DNA of 64,000 nucleotides from Trissonchulus latispiculum (Eukaryota; Nematoda; Enoplea; Enoplida; Ironidae), in contig JASAND010031913.1 of NCBI GenBank assembly GCA_030248195.1, positions 19,781 through 83,780 of the forward strand, in the 5' to 3' direction. This document shows positions 34,501-44,567 of the stretch, piece after piece. How positions within the stretch are numbered: the stretch's first letter is position 1; every line of letters begins with the position of its first letter. Position numbers and translations under genes: made by a program. The notes beneath the pieces are model-generated. The model was not told the origin of the DNA and did not search any database. It worked only from the letters and a program-made list of their open reading frames with translations.

Positions 34501-35831
34501 CCATACCTGCTGTTCTTGGCTATCTGGCAAGCTAGCTAGTCTATCATAAAGTTGGCAATGCCTTATTTCATTAAATCGCATTAACTAGAAAAGATTTTCG
34601 TGAAGTTTCGCGAAATTCGCCATCGCGGTTCGCGAAGAATTTCATCCCTTCAGGTTTCGAGATCGGACACTGGGATTTTCGCGAAGGTTCGCGGAAATCG
34701 CCATCGCTGTTCGCGAAGAATTTCATCCCTTCAAGTTTCGCGATCGGATACTGCGATTTTCGCGAAGGTTCGCGAAAATCGCCATTGCGGTTCGCGAAGA
34801 ATTTCATCCCTTCAGATTTCGTGATCGGACACTGCGATTTTCGCGAAGGTTCGCGAAAATCGCCATCGCGGTTCGCGAAGAATTTCATCCCTTCAAGTTT
34901 CGCGATTGGATACTGCGATTTTCGCGAAGGTTCGCGAAAATCGCCATCGCGGTTCGCGAAGAATTTCATCCCTTCAGGTTTCGCGATCGGTCACTGCGAT
35001 TTTCGCGAAGGTTCGCGAAAATCGCCATCAAAGTTCGCGAAAATTGTTGATATATACAAATTCGCGAAAATAGGTTGCGATTTTCGCAAACTCTCGCGAA
35101 AATCGCGAAAACTTCGGAAAACTTCGCGAATTTCCGAAATCGCGATCTGTCACCTTATGGTTGCAGGGTACTGTATGTACTCTTTTTACACCGCATTAAG
35201 CACTGTCTGGCTTATCCCTACATGGGCCGCCCCCCATTCGGCGACCTCCTCCCCCATTCGAGGAGACCCCCACGAAATGCCCCCCATATATAACCCCAAA
35301 ATTTGCCTAATTCAACTTTTTAACGAAATTTTCACTATTTTAGCCTGAAAATCACTTAAAATCATTTTAGCAGTTTTACACAAAAATCCACAGAAATTCG
35401 AAACAATTTTCCAAAAATACGCCACCCCCCCATTTTGGCTGAGCCCCATCTCAATAGGGGCCACCCATGAAGCCCCCCCCCAAATGCCAAGGAATAAGCC
35501 AGACTGTACCAACCTTAACTATAACTGTTTCAACAGAACACCCACCGTCTGCGTTCCTGCGGCTTTCTAGCAGGACTGCCGCCAGCCAGAAAGGGATTCA
35601 GGCGTTCACGCTTCTCTTTCAGCGGCAAACTCAACAGGTAACCTTTAGGCTTGAAATCCGCCCTATAGGAGCGAAGACATCTCGAACCGAGGAAATAACC
35701 GGATCAGCGTGGGATCGAATTTGACGCGCTGACGCGGAACGACGTTTCCCTGCAGGCTGATCTATCTTTCGTTGACGTCGCTGACGCTGCTGTTCCTGTT
35801 CCAGGTCCCAAGCCTCCAGATAATTTTGCTC
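31552..35831 (-). CDS. Unrecognised protein, three 3'-terminal exons (possible frameshift)
   Basis: Minus-strand exons 35546-35831, 32453-32623 and 31552-31663 (TAA at 31552-31554) are joined by GT-AG introns with matching phases. The first is rich in Q, R and E (LEAWDLEQEQQRQRRQRK), then a KRRSASARQIRSHADPV segment, and after a frame change ADFKPKGYLLSLPLKEKRER. The second is Ser/Thr/Pro-rich and ends SPWPRHWARLCEE. The last encodes an amphipathic acidic helix (LASEIADELYEESCKDLI) and ends QEFQAG. GC-rich exons in AT-rich surroundings support real coding. Frame is lost unless one G is added at the GGG run 35661-35663, so this is a sequencing error, indel allele or decaying gene. The coiled, helix-ended layout recalls centrosomal or ciliary scaffold proteins, but I cannot assign a family. 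The 5' exons are not visible. Confidence 0.65.
31952..32368. mobile_element. Poly-G/poly-C MITE, 5-bp target duplication
   Basis: Ends CTGGGTTTTTTACGGGG and inverted CTGGGAATTTTCTAGG, flanked by TTGAC (31947-31951 and 32369-32373). The core has TTCCGGC-CTC-GCCGGAA. It lies in the last intron of the unrecognised minus-strand gene. Confidence 0.75.
32985..33345. mobile_element. Degraded poly-G/poly-C MITE
   Basis: Interior follows 35207-35502 (C-tract, TTTGGC block, TCCGG/CCGGA hairpin near 33187, TGAGCC...CACCTCAATG block, C-tract). Ends are too eroded to define a duplication. Confidence 0.45.
33625..35173. mobile_element. Foldback element with TA flanks and 81-bp TTCGCGAA tandem repeats
   Basis: Both ends read CAGTACCCTGCAACC inward and are flanked by TA, as for Tc1/mariner-type elements. 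The left arm (33625-34380) and right arm (34577-35173) are inverse. Each arm is mainly an 81-bp tandem unit (about eight on the left, five on the right) full of TTCGCGAA. Because 81 is 27 codons, ORFs run through on both strands (up to 264 codons) encoding a 27-residue repeat; I treat these as by-products. The spacer 34381-34576 is unique. It occupies an intron of the minus-strand gene. Confidence 0.8.
35207..35502. mobile_element. Poly-C MITE, 5-bp target duplication
   Basis: Ends CTGGCTTATCCCTAC and inverted CTGGCTTATTCCTTGG, flanked by ACTGT (35202-35206 and 35503-35507). It sits 33 bp from the right end of the foldback element. Confidence 0.85.
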
Positions 35832-35839
35832 CTAAAATT

Positions 35840-36510
35840 AGAACAATGTCACAAAAAATTAATAATGGGGTATTAATATGAAAAATAAAATAACCAAATA
35901 ATGGAGTAAAACTCCCTTCAGGACAATGTTTGCTCATTTATGCTGAATAGATAGACCGTCACGTTGCACGCTTTGACCATTACTGAGTGAGACCGTTTCC
36001 TCAACTAAGACATTTTAGGGGCTAAAACTGTTTTTCTCAAAACTGCCATTATTTTGTCTTGAACATCGATTCCTCGAAGACTACAACACTGAAGTTTTGA
36101 TAAAATGAAAATTCGCACTATGCTAAGGGAGGATGTTTTTCTTGGAGTTAGTGTTCTGACATTTTCTATCGCAAGAAAAGTCAATGCGAAATTTCGAAAT
36201 TTTGACTCACATGGAGATTAACTGAATAAGTCGAATTAAAAAACAATGTCCCTCAGCCCACATGTACTAGTACAAAAGAACATCTTGGCAGACGCTACAT
36301 TTTAAGAGATAGGAATTGGCCGAATCTCCATTTGTATTTAACTGGTCCGTAAGGCAGACTAAAATGTCATCCACTGATAAGAATGTACTCACAACAAACG
36401 TATATAAATATATATTCTCAAATGTCACCCAACTCCGAAAAATCCAAAAAGTTGTCAAAAATCATTCCATAAAGGGAAAATACCATCAATTTAAGAGGGT
36501 CTTAATTAAA
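35840..36510. other. No recognised feature
   Basis: AT-rich interval upstream of the last visible 5' exon of the minus-strand gene. No further exon could be supported. Confidence 0.3.
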
Positions 36511-36514
36511 ATGT

Positions 36515-36769
36515 TAAAAAGTCTTGGCCATATTGCACCATGTGTTTGCCTTTGACTGTGCAGACATTAGTTTTCAGTTTATGTTTATAGTTTATGTTGA
36601 TGTTTGGCCCCACCGAAGTGAGGCCGGTCCTGCAGCATTGACCCGCTGCAGAAGGCTTTTTGGCACACACGTGAACACATGACAGTGGCAGACCAAGACC
36701 AACTGTCAGTAGGAGCTGTCTAACGTTATAACAGCAGTGTAGACTTGCAGCATCAACAGTATAGGTTTT
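36515..36769 (-). repeat. Structured dispersed repeat, copy d
   Basis: Reverse-orientation copy. Read on the minus strand it keeps CTGCAGC/GCTGCAG and the TTCG-capped stem, with one C to T change that gives a G-U pair. The 101-aa minus-strand ORF over it is not shared with the other copies and is not a gene. Confidence 0.65.
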
Positions 36770-36817
36770 AGCAAGAGTGACACAATGACAAGCGTCATAC
36801 GTCATACTCACTCTTAA

Positions 36818-37172
36818 GCCGGGTTCACACTGGAGTCTTAAGTCTTTAGTTTTAAGTCGTTAGTTTTAAGTCTTATGTCTTTAGTCTTTACTGGATTTGA
36901 TTCACACTGACGTCTTTAGTCTTTAGTCGTAAGTCTTAAGTCTTAAGAGATAAATTTATTTTATGTCCAGTCTTAAGGTTTTAAGCAAGCTAAAAGCCTT
37001 AAGACTAACGACTAAAGACTGCAGTGTGAATCAAGCTACTCTTAAGTCTTAAGTCTTTAGCAGCCTAAGACTTACGACCTTACGACTTAAGACTCAGTGT
37101 GAACCAATTTCCCAAGTTTTAAGCCCTAAAGACTTAAGACTTGCGACTTAAGACTCCAGTGTGAACCCGGCT
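36818..37172. mobile_element. TTAA-flanked foldback of CTTAAGTC repeats
   Basis: Ends GCCGGGTTCACACTGGAGTC and the inverse, with TTAA at 36814-36817 and 37173-37176. The interior consists of degenerate copies of TCTTAAGTC on both strands, so the whole 355 bp can fold on itself. Confidence 0.8.
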
Positions 37173-37184
37173 TTAAGTAATTAC

Positions 37185-37390
37185 GTCAAGAAAATGAAGT
37201 AAACGCTGGCCAGCAGGCGGATCCACGGAGGATACAAGGCAATAGTCATAAAGAAATAATGAAAAACGCCTGCATGCAGTCACTAAGGCCGTAGCCTTAG
37301 TCCGAACAGGAGATTGGCCGCGCCAATTGGCTCTCTCCTGTTCGGACTAAGGCTACGGCCTTAGTGACTGCAGGCAGGCGTTTTTCATTT
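37185..37390 (+). repeat. GGCGGATCC-type dispersed repeat, copy 3, with a long hairpin
   Basis: The most complete copy. After the shared core comes a hairpin (37265-37388) whose arms of about 50 bp start AAAAACGCCTGC and include GTCACTAAGGCCGTAGCCTT. Related partial arms lie at 22.75 and 41.05 kb. Confidence 0.7.
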
Positions 37391-37402
37391 TATCACTCTT
37401 AA

Positions 37403-38953
37403 GGGGGGGCGACTAAACTTTTGCCCAAACATCTTCCGATTTGATTCATTTTTGGCATGAATATAAAGCATGTGCGTGGCCAAAAAAGTATCCACTCGTT
37501 GGTTCTTAGCTGCCTTTCTATGACCCGCTACGCTTCGAACAACCTGGCAGACCCCCCGATTTTGGCGATACCCAAAATAATTACATAAAAATTTCTCACA
37601 GCTGTTTGGTTCAGTGAAAACGGTTACGCTTTGGCACAGCAAGAGAAGACATATTGGGTAACATGCACACGGCATTAGCTTTGCTGTGACCCTAATGGTT
37701 AGAGAGCAATGCTAGCCCAAACTTGAAGAACCGTCTAAAATTTGGAAAATTTTGGTCGCCGAATCAAATAATTTAAACGGGATGCAAGCCCGGAAGCTAA
37801 AACTTGCTGTGAACATAGAGCCCATAGGTCTCCAACATTATACCAAAAATGAAGGAGTTTGGCCTGCGCAAAGTAGATTTATGCCACCCGAAACATGACA
37901 AAAAGTGCAAAAACAGCTAAAAAGTGGATTTTTGAAGATTGTCCAATATGCACAATATTTATATCAATCGATAGCTTTCATGATTCTGAACAACTTTTCT
38001 TCTTGGCGCAATCGCGTATTTGCCACCTATTTCAAGTTATTTTCGAAAAACTGAAATTTCATCGTTTGAAAGGACCACTGAATTGAGGGATTTTACCTTC
38101 AATTTGCCTTAGCTTAGAAGACCTGGCTGAGTTTTGAAAATGGATGTATCGGGTAGAACTCAGCCATTTACACCTATTTCGTTGCTTAACAACTGTGTTA
38201 TGCTGTTTTCTTTTCGTGTGGCAGGCTGTAAAGTCGCTAGAAGAGTGTACCAGTCAGGCAGTTGACTTGGCATTCAACTGGATACTCAAAGTAACAAACA
38301 CGCATCCATTTACGAAGGAAACAAGTTTTATTTTATGCTATTGTGGCAGGGTCAGTAAGGCTACATATCAGCACAATTTGAGCCAAATTTGTCAACGTTA
38401 TCATGCTAGAACACCTTACGATACTTTTTGAACCATGCCAAACTGACGTTTTTTCATGTTTCAAGTGGAATAAAACTATAATGCCACGGCAGAATTCCTT
38501 CATATTTGGCACGGTTTTGTAGACCTATGGGGTGTATGTTCACACCAAATTTTAGCTTCCAGGGTTTTACCAAATTTAAATTATTTGATTCGGCGGCCAA
38601 AATTTTCCAAATTTTCGACATTTCTTCAAGTTTGGGCCAGCATTGCTCTCCAACCATTAGGGTTACAGCAAAGCTAATGCCGGGTGCATGTTACCCAATA
38701 TGTCTTCTCTTGTTGTGCCAAAGCGTAGACGTTTGCACTGAACCAAACAGCTGTGAGAAATTTTAAAGTATTTATGTTGGGTGCCGCCAAAATCGGGGGG
38801 TCGGCCACGTTCTTGGGGGTGTAGCGGATTATAGGAACGACTTTGGAATTAGAGACTACATACTATTTTGACCACGCACATGTACTATATGCTTGCAAAA
38901 AAGAATTGAAATCCAACAAACTTTGGGCACCCCCATTTTAGTCGCCCCCCCCC
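37403..38953. mobile_element. TTAA-flanked element A with long inverted ends
   Basis: Starts GGGGGGGCGACTAAA and ends with the inverse, with TTAA on each side (37399-37402 and 38954-38957). Inverted arms extend several hundred bases (for example CAGCTGTTTGGTTCAGTG near 37600 against its inverse near 38740, and the AGCAATGCTCTCC block). TTAA duplications are made by piggyBac and Kolobok elements. The middle has a short ORF (38144-38431) with a plausible cag|GCT acceptor, reading AVKSLEECTSQAVDLAFNW, possibly transposase or captured sequence. Confidence 0.75.
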
Positions 38954-38957
38954 TTAA

Positions 38958-39939
38958 GGTGGTGATTCCCTTTGGTCACAAAAGTTTGCACCATTATTAC
39001 TCGTTCATTACTTGGAGTTAAGAAGCCAATTTTATATCAAAATGTAGCTTGACATTTTCTCTTTTTAATGCATGCAACGGAAATAATGTTGCTTTTATAA
39101 AATATTTTAAACACATTTTAGAAGAAGTATAATTTTCCAGAATTTTTGCAGACTCAAGTAAATTTTTTCGCGAGACATCGGTTATATCATTCGATACCTC
39201 CATCAAATAGCTGGGGACGATTTTTTATTTATTGTGAAATCGCTCTTCGTTATAGAGAAATAAGCTGAAATGTGTGCGTAACCTGTATTTTGCCTACTTT
39301 TTCCAACTTTGTCAAGCGATTACTTTAGCTAGAAAGCAGCAATCGGGGCAACTAAAAACTCGTCCCTGGGTATATTTGTGCTGAACACATTTGTTCAGTA
39401 GCAGCCCACCACCTTGCATGGTGAATGCTCCACAAACTTTGGAAAAAAATTGGTCGTGTTTTTGCAAAAACTACATTTTTTATGATAGCAGCCTACAGGA
39501 TAGCAGTTGGAAGACGATCATGCGTCGGATAATTTGTCCCTGTGAGACCTTCAGATCGACGCCCTTAGTTTGATTTTACGGCCTGCGTAGTTCAAGAAAA
39601 ATTGGATAATTTGATTTCTGGAAAAATGACAAGTTTTCGACGCCAAAACAAGAACATCGGCTAGATCTCACGGTAGCGAAAAGCTAGAAACTTACTTAAA
39701 AAAAGCAAAAATGTGAAGCTCAATGAGATCTTTCGAATGAATATAGTCATAACTGTATAGCAGCTGCCAAACGTTCAGAAACTGGGAAAAACCACTCTGA
39801 CCGGAAATCTCGAATTTTCGAAGCGGGATTGCGCGGAGGGTGTTAGAATGCCAAAAGAACTTATTTTGGAAAGTTTCATCAAATTTCATCCTGATTTGGA
39901 CCGTCAACCAATAATATGTGCCCAAAAGGAATCACCACC
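38958..39939. mobile_element. TTAA-flanked element B, directly abutting element A
   Basis: Starts GGTGGTGATTCCCTTTGG and ends with GGAATCACCACC, with TTAA at 38954-38957 (shared with element A) and 39940-39943. The inverted ends appear short. Small ORFs inside have no recognised content. Confidence 0.7.
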
Positions 39940-39954
39940 TTAAGTAATGTGAGC

Positions 39955-40220
39955 ATGACACATCCTCAACAAGCTAACGACCCACCCCTCCCGCAAGTTG
40001 GACCATAGTGAGTAGTGACCTCTGCCACAAATTAGTACCCAGTAGAAACGGAGGTACGCTCATTCGCTCTGTGTTTATGTGATAAGAGCTCAAAAACAAG
40101 CAGTATGAGCGTATTATTTTGTGTCTGCTTCGAATTTATTGCTTTACTAGGGTCCAATTTGCGAGAGGGTTGGGCTGTTAGTGTGCAACGGATATGCCAT
40201 TAGGTGCTCTTGGTGTTACT
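39955..40220. mobile_element. Diverged CAAG-family MITE
   Basis: Interior blocks (GACACATCCTC, the AATTGGACC-like block, GTCCAATTTGCG and GTTAGTGTGCA) follow the order of 19712-20085, and the right end reads GCTCTTGG. The left end is degraded. Confidence 0.55.
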
Positions 40221-40984
40221 AAATGCAATCGTTTTTTTAAGACGGAATGAACGAATGTTTGATACCAAATTTAAGGTTGAAAATTGACTGACTGACAAAA
40301 TGCAAATCACGAGTTAAGAGTACCTATCATTTACACGCTGGATATAATTTTCTTGCTGTTGTTGAAGAAGCACGAAATTTATACCCAAAATTCAACAGTC
40401 CCACGTGACCTCCACATTACATAATACAAAAAGAAATTTCGACTGTTTCAGCATTTTTGAGAAATCGAAATTGAGAAGTCGAATAGAATTGATAGTTTGA
40501 TAAGTCAAACTCATACAAGTGTAGGCAAGAGGGGGAAAAACCCACTCCCAGTGTGAGCTTCCTACATGAGCTGTATAGAATGTTAATAGCCTATCTTGAA
40601 AATCGTCCAAAACTGTCCTAGAAGAAGTATTACCGTGATCCCCGCTGATACCCTGCAAACTGTTTGGAGATTTGTTAATTGGGGTCCGACCAAGTGTCGA
40701 AATTTGACAAATTTTGCCTGCCCACACTGAACAACTGGAAAAACCTAGACCAAAACTGATTATATGCATATGTAGATATGTGTTCCGCGCCCAACAACGA
40801 TATGTGCCACATTGCTCTGACCTCTTACTATGCGACCTGTGGGTAACCTAGATTTGGTGGGGAAAACCCACATGCGGAGAAAGCCCACTTTTCAAAATAG
40901 AAAATTGTTCCAAGCACTAGCAAGCAGCAAATGTCACATTAATACTGAGATTTTTTCAGAGGGGGAGGGCGGGGGCGATCCTCG

Positions 40985-41095
40985 GACACAAGGCATTAAT
41001 TATAGAGAAATAATGAGAAACGCACGCCAGCGCCCATTGACTCTCTCCTGTTCGGACTAAGGCTTTTGCCTTAGTGACTGCAGGCATGCTTATCT
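40985..41095 (+). repeat. GGCGGATCC-type dispersed repeat, right half only
   Basis: Carries AGGCATTAAT, GCGCCCATTGACTCTCTCCT, GTTCGGACTAAGGC and CTTAGTGACTGCAGGCATGC, matching the right arm at 37.3 kb, directly left of the foldback at 41097. Confidence 0.55.
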
Positions 41096-41096
41096 C

Positions 41097-41848
41097 ACAA
41101 GTAGGAAAAATGCTCCTTGCAGTCGCATGAAAAAGTTAATATGAGCTGTGATGGCCAACATTTAAGCGTGTCAAGGACAAGACTTAAAATGTTTAATATG
41201 AGCCAGCATCTAAATATGTAGAGGACAAGATGTAAACGTCTAACATGAGCCGCTACGTTTCTCTTGGGCTCATATTGACGCTCACTTTGGTTACGCCTGT
41301 GGTACGTGTCCTCTAAACAGACATTATTAAACCTAGCCAGCAAAGACTGAATATTAATACTGGCGTATACGTTTAGCAAAAATCAGAATTGCCAGATTTT
41401 TCAACTTCACTTCAAAAAATGTGTTTGTTTTACGACGCTGCTTCAGATCTCACTATACGTATGTACATGTATATAAATTATTAACAAAAGCAATCAATAT
41501 AAACCTGAATAAGGAAATAAAAATTAGAACTGTCACAGACGATATATACTTACCTAGTGAGATTTCATCCAGCCTTACCATCCTTGCATATGCAAACCAT
41601 CCTAACCTTTTGACTATCTGAAGAAAGCCTTTGTATCTACAAAATATATTAGCCATTTCATTTGCGTCAATATGAGCCCAAGAGAAACGTAGCGGCTCAT
41701 GTTAGACGTTTACATCTTGTCCTCTACATATTTAGATGCTGGCTCATATTAAACATTTTAAGTCTTGTCCTTGACACGCTTAAATGTTGGCCATCATAGC
41801 TCATATTAACTTTTTCATGCGACTGCAAGGAGCATTTTTCCTACTTGT
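41097..41848. mobile_element. Foldback element, second member of the ACAAG/ATATGAGC family
   Basis: Arms of about 185 bp (41097-41284 and 41665-41848) with outer ends ACAAGTAGGAAAAATGCTCC and inner ends CAATATGAGCC. Size (752 bp), layout and end motifs match 11564-12321 although arm sequences differ, so the two are related rather than identical. A single end of the same family (ACAAGAATAAAAATGCTCC) lies at 20167. Confidence 0.8.
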
Positions 41849-41959
41849 CCTATTTCATTTTTGGTATTGTATCAGAGTGTGATACCATCCATAATGGGTG
41901 GGTTTTAACTTATATATAGCAAGCCTGAAGGATTTTGTATTGTTACCTCCACTCCAGCT

Positions 41960-43410
41960 ATAGCATAATGACAAAAGTTGATCGCCTTGCCAAGGGCTTT
42001 CATTTGATACCAAACTTGACCACTTTTGAAGACTTTCATTTTTGACCCACACGGGACCCACTGTGGGTGGGGCACCCGCCCATAGGTCCGTGAGGGCACT
42101 TTTTGTGGGTGGCATAATGACAAAAGTTGATCGCCTCGCCAAGGGCTTTCATTTGATACCAAACATGACCACTTTTGAAGACTTTCATTTTTAACCCACA
42201 CCGGACCCACCGTGGGTGGGGCACCCGCCCACAGGACGATGGAGCCACTTTTCGGGTGTTACATAATGACAAAAGTTGATCGCCTCGCCAAGGGCTTTCA
42301 TTTGATACCAAACATGACCAATTTTGAAGACTTTCATTTTTGACACACACCGGACCCACTGTGGGTGGGGCACCCGCCCACAGGACGATGGAGCCACTTT
42401 TCGGGTGTGGCATAATGACAAAAGTTGATCGCCTCGCCAAGGGCTTTCATTTGATACCAAACATGACCACTTTTGAAGACTTTCATTTTTGACCCACACC
42501 GTACCCACCGTGGGTGGGGCACCCGCCCACAGGACGATGGAGCCACTTTTCGGGTGTGGCATAATGACAAAAGTTGATCGCCTCGCCAAGGGCTTTCATT
42601 TGATACCAAACATGACCACTTTTGAAGACTTTCATTTTTGACCCACACCGTACCCACCGTGGGTGGAGCACCCGCCCACAGGACGATGGAGCTACTTTTC
42701 GGGTGTGGCATAATGACAAAAGTTGATCGCCTCGCCAAGGGCTTTCATTTGATACCAAACATGACCACTTTTGAAGACTTTCATTTTTGAGCCACAGCTG
42801 ACCCACTGTGGGTGGGGCACCCGCCCACAGGACGATGGAGCCACTTTTCGGGTGTGGCATAATGACAAAAGTTGATCGCCTTGCCAAGGGCTTTCATTTG
42901 ATACCAAACATGACCACTTTTGAAGACTTTCATTTTTGACCCACACCGGACCCACCGTGGGTGGGGCACCCGCCCACAGGACGATGGAGCCACTTTTCGG
43001 GTGTGGCATAATGACAAAAGTTGATCGCCTCGCCAAGGGCTTTCATTTGATACCAAACATGACCACTTTTGAAGACTTTCATTTTTGAGCCACAGCTGAC
43101 CCACTGTGGGTGGGGCACCCGCCCACAGGACGATGGAGCCACTTTTCGGGTGTGGCATAATGACAAAAGTTGATCGCCTCGCCAAGGGCTTTCATTTGAT
43201 ACCAAACATGACCACTTTTGAAGACTTTCATTTTTGAGCCACAGCTGACCCACTGTGGGTGGGGCACCCGCCCACAGGACGATGGAGCCACTTTTCGGGT
43301 GTGGCATAATGACAAAAGTTGATCGCCTCGCCAAGGGCTTTCATTTGATACCAAACATGACCACTTTTGAAGACTTTCATTTTTGAGCCACACCGGAGCC
43401 ACTGTGGGTG
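41960..43410. repeat. Satellite array, ten units of exactly 149 bp
   Basis: ACAAAAGTTGATCGCC recurs at 41971, 42120, 42269, 42418, 42567, 42716, 42865, 43014, 43163 and 43312, every 149 bp. Units differ by few bases; variants GACCCACACCG and GAGCCACAGCTG alternate towards the right end, which points to recent unequal exchange. Each unit holds a CCCAC...GTGGGTGGGGCACCCGCCCAC hairpin-prone block. Because 149 is not a multiple of three, the frame shifts each unit and the overlapping ORFs of about 134 codons are artefacts. Confidence 0.92.
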
Positions 43411-44500
43411 GGCGCTGTGGGTCAGAGGTCACATCCGTCGGTTTCGGCAGTATGCCCATCGTGTTCAGCGACCCCGATTTACTATATATGGGTACCACCC
43501 CGAGGCCGAAAAACGCTGTTTTTGCCCGTTTTTAGACTATTTTCAAATTTTCGGACTTAGAAATTTTTCAGCTTGAAGGTGTCCAAAAACTCTAGTTTTT
43601 CCATTTTTGACCATCTATAAAAATCGAACCAGATCGAAATTCGGGAAAAAAACATAAACTTGCTAAATGCCATTGCCTAGATAATCAAAAAATAGTATAG
43701 AAAAATTTTTCCTATGGGCCGTTTTGAAAAAGTCGAGTTAACAGACCTTGAGGGTATTGGAGAAATTTTAAAAATCCGGTAATTTAGAAAACCCGGAATT
43801 CCGGAAATTGGGTGTATTTTCGTGAAAAGCTTCTAAGAGCAAAATTGTGTAGCAGGACCATCTCTAATCGACTGTGAGAACCAAATTTTGCTTGCGATAA
43901 AAATTGGGCGAAAAACCAAAAATTTTAAATTTTCCGTGAATGAATTCCGGAATTTCGGATTTTTAAGAATTTTCGAAACTCGGATTCCTGAGGATTCGAA
44001 AAATATATACATTATATAGGCTACCTTCAAATGATAACTCGGGACAGCCGCTCACATTTCGGTTCCAAGAATTTTTGGTCAGACTTTAGTACTGATGACT
44101 ACTGGTGTCTACAATTGGTAGTTATCATAAACATAGAGTAAATGGTTAAAATTTAGTTGATATATTCGTTCGCCACATGTCCGTATTCGTGCTTTTATGT
44201 CTAGTATTTTTTACAGTATTTGCTTTTATGTTTAGTGTCCAGGCAGCCGAAAACAAAAGTTTACATGTATGGAAGCCTGTTGACTTTTATGAAGCTGGTT
44301 TCCTACCCGGTTCAGTCAGTGGCCAGTAAATCTGTTGCATGTGAAAGTATGTAACAAAATTTGCTTGAGAATTTGCATCTGATTTCCGGTGGTGAAACTA
44401 TTGTAGTGCTTCTAATCTTTGTATTGTCCACCAATTACAGACTTTTATGAATTAACTTGATATTAAGTTACGAATTTGAACTTGTATTCACTATTTATGG
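43410..44500. other. AT-rich sequence with an isolated AACTAAAGTCTGACC-type end
   Basis: Many AAATTTT tracts. 44025-44090 matches the inverted end of the element at 29176-30796. No exon of NUP205 or another gene could be supported. Confidence 0.4.
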
Positions 44501-44567
44501 CAATATTTTTCATGCATTTTGCAATTTTTTCTATTTTTCATCTCCATTATTTCTTTTCCTGTTTTAG

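Noticed and set aside
40329..40380. Possible small minus-strand exon (LLQQQQENYIQRVND) upstream of the unrecognised gene
   Set aside because: It has a donor-like GTACTC, but no acceptor before an in-frame stop, and its phase does not join the exon at 35831.
40392..40769. 125-codon minus ORF
   Set aside because: No family features, no splice partners, located between repeats.
41855..43498. Eight overlapping ORFs of about 134 codons with similar proteins
   Set aside because: They are frame-shifted readings of the 149-bp satellite and overlap one another; no independent coding signal.
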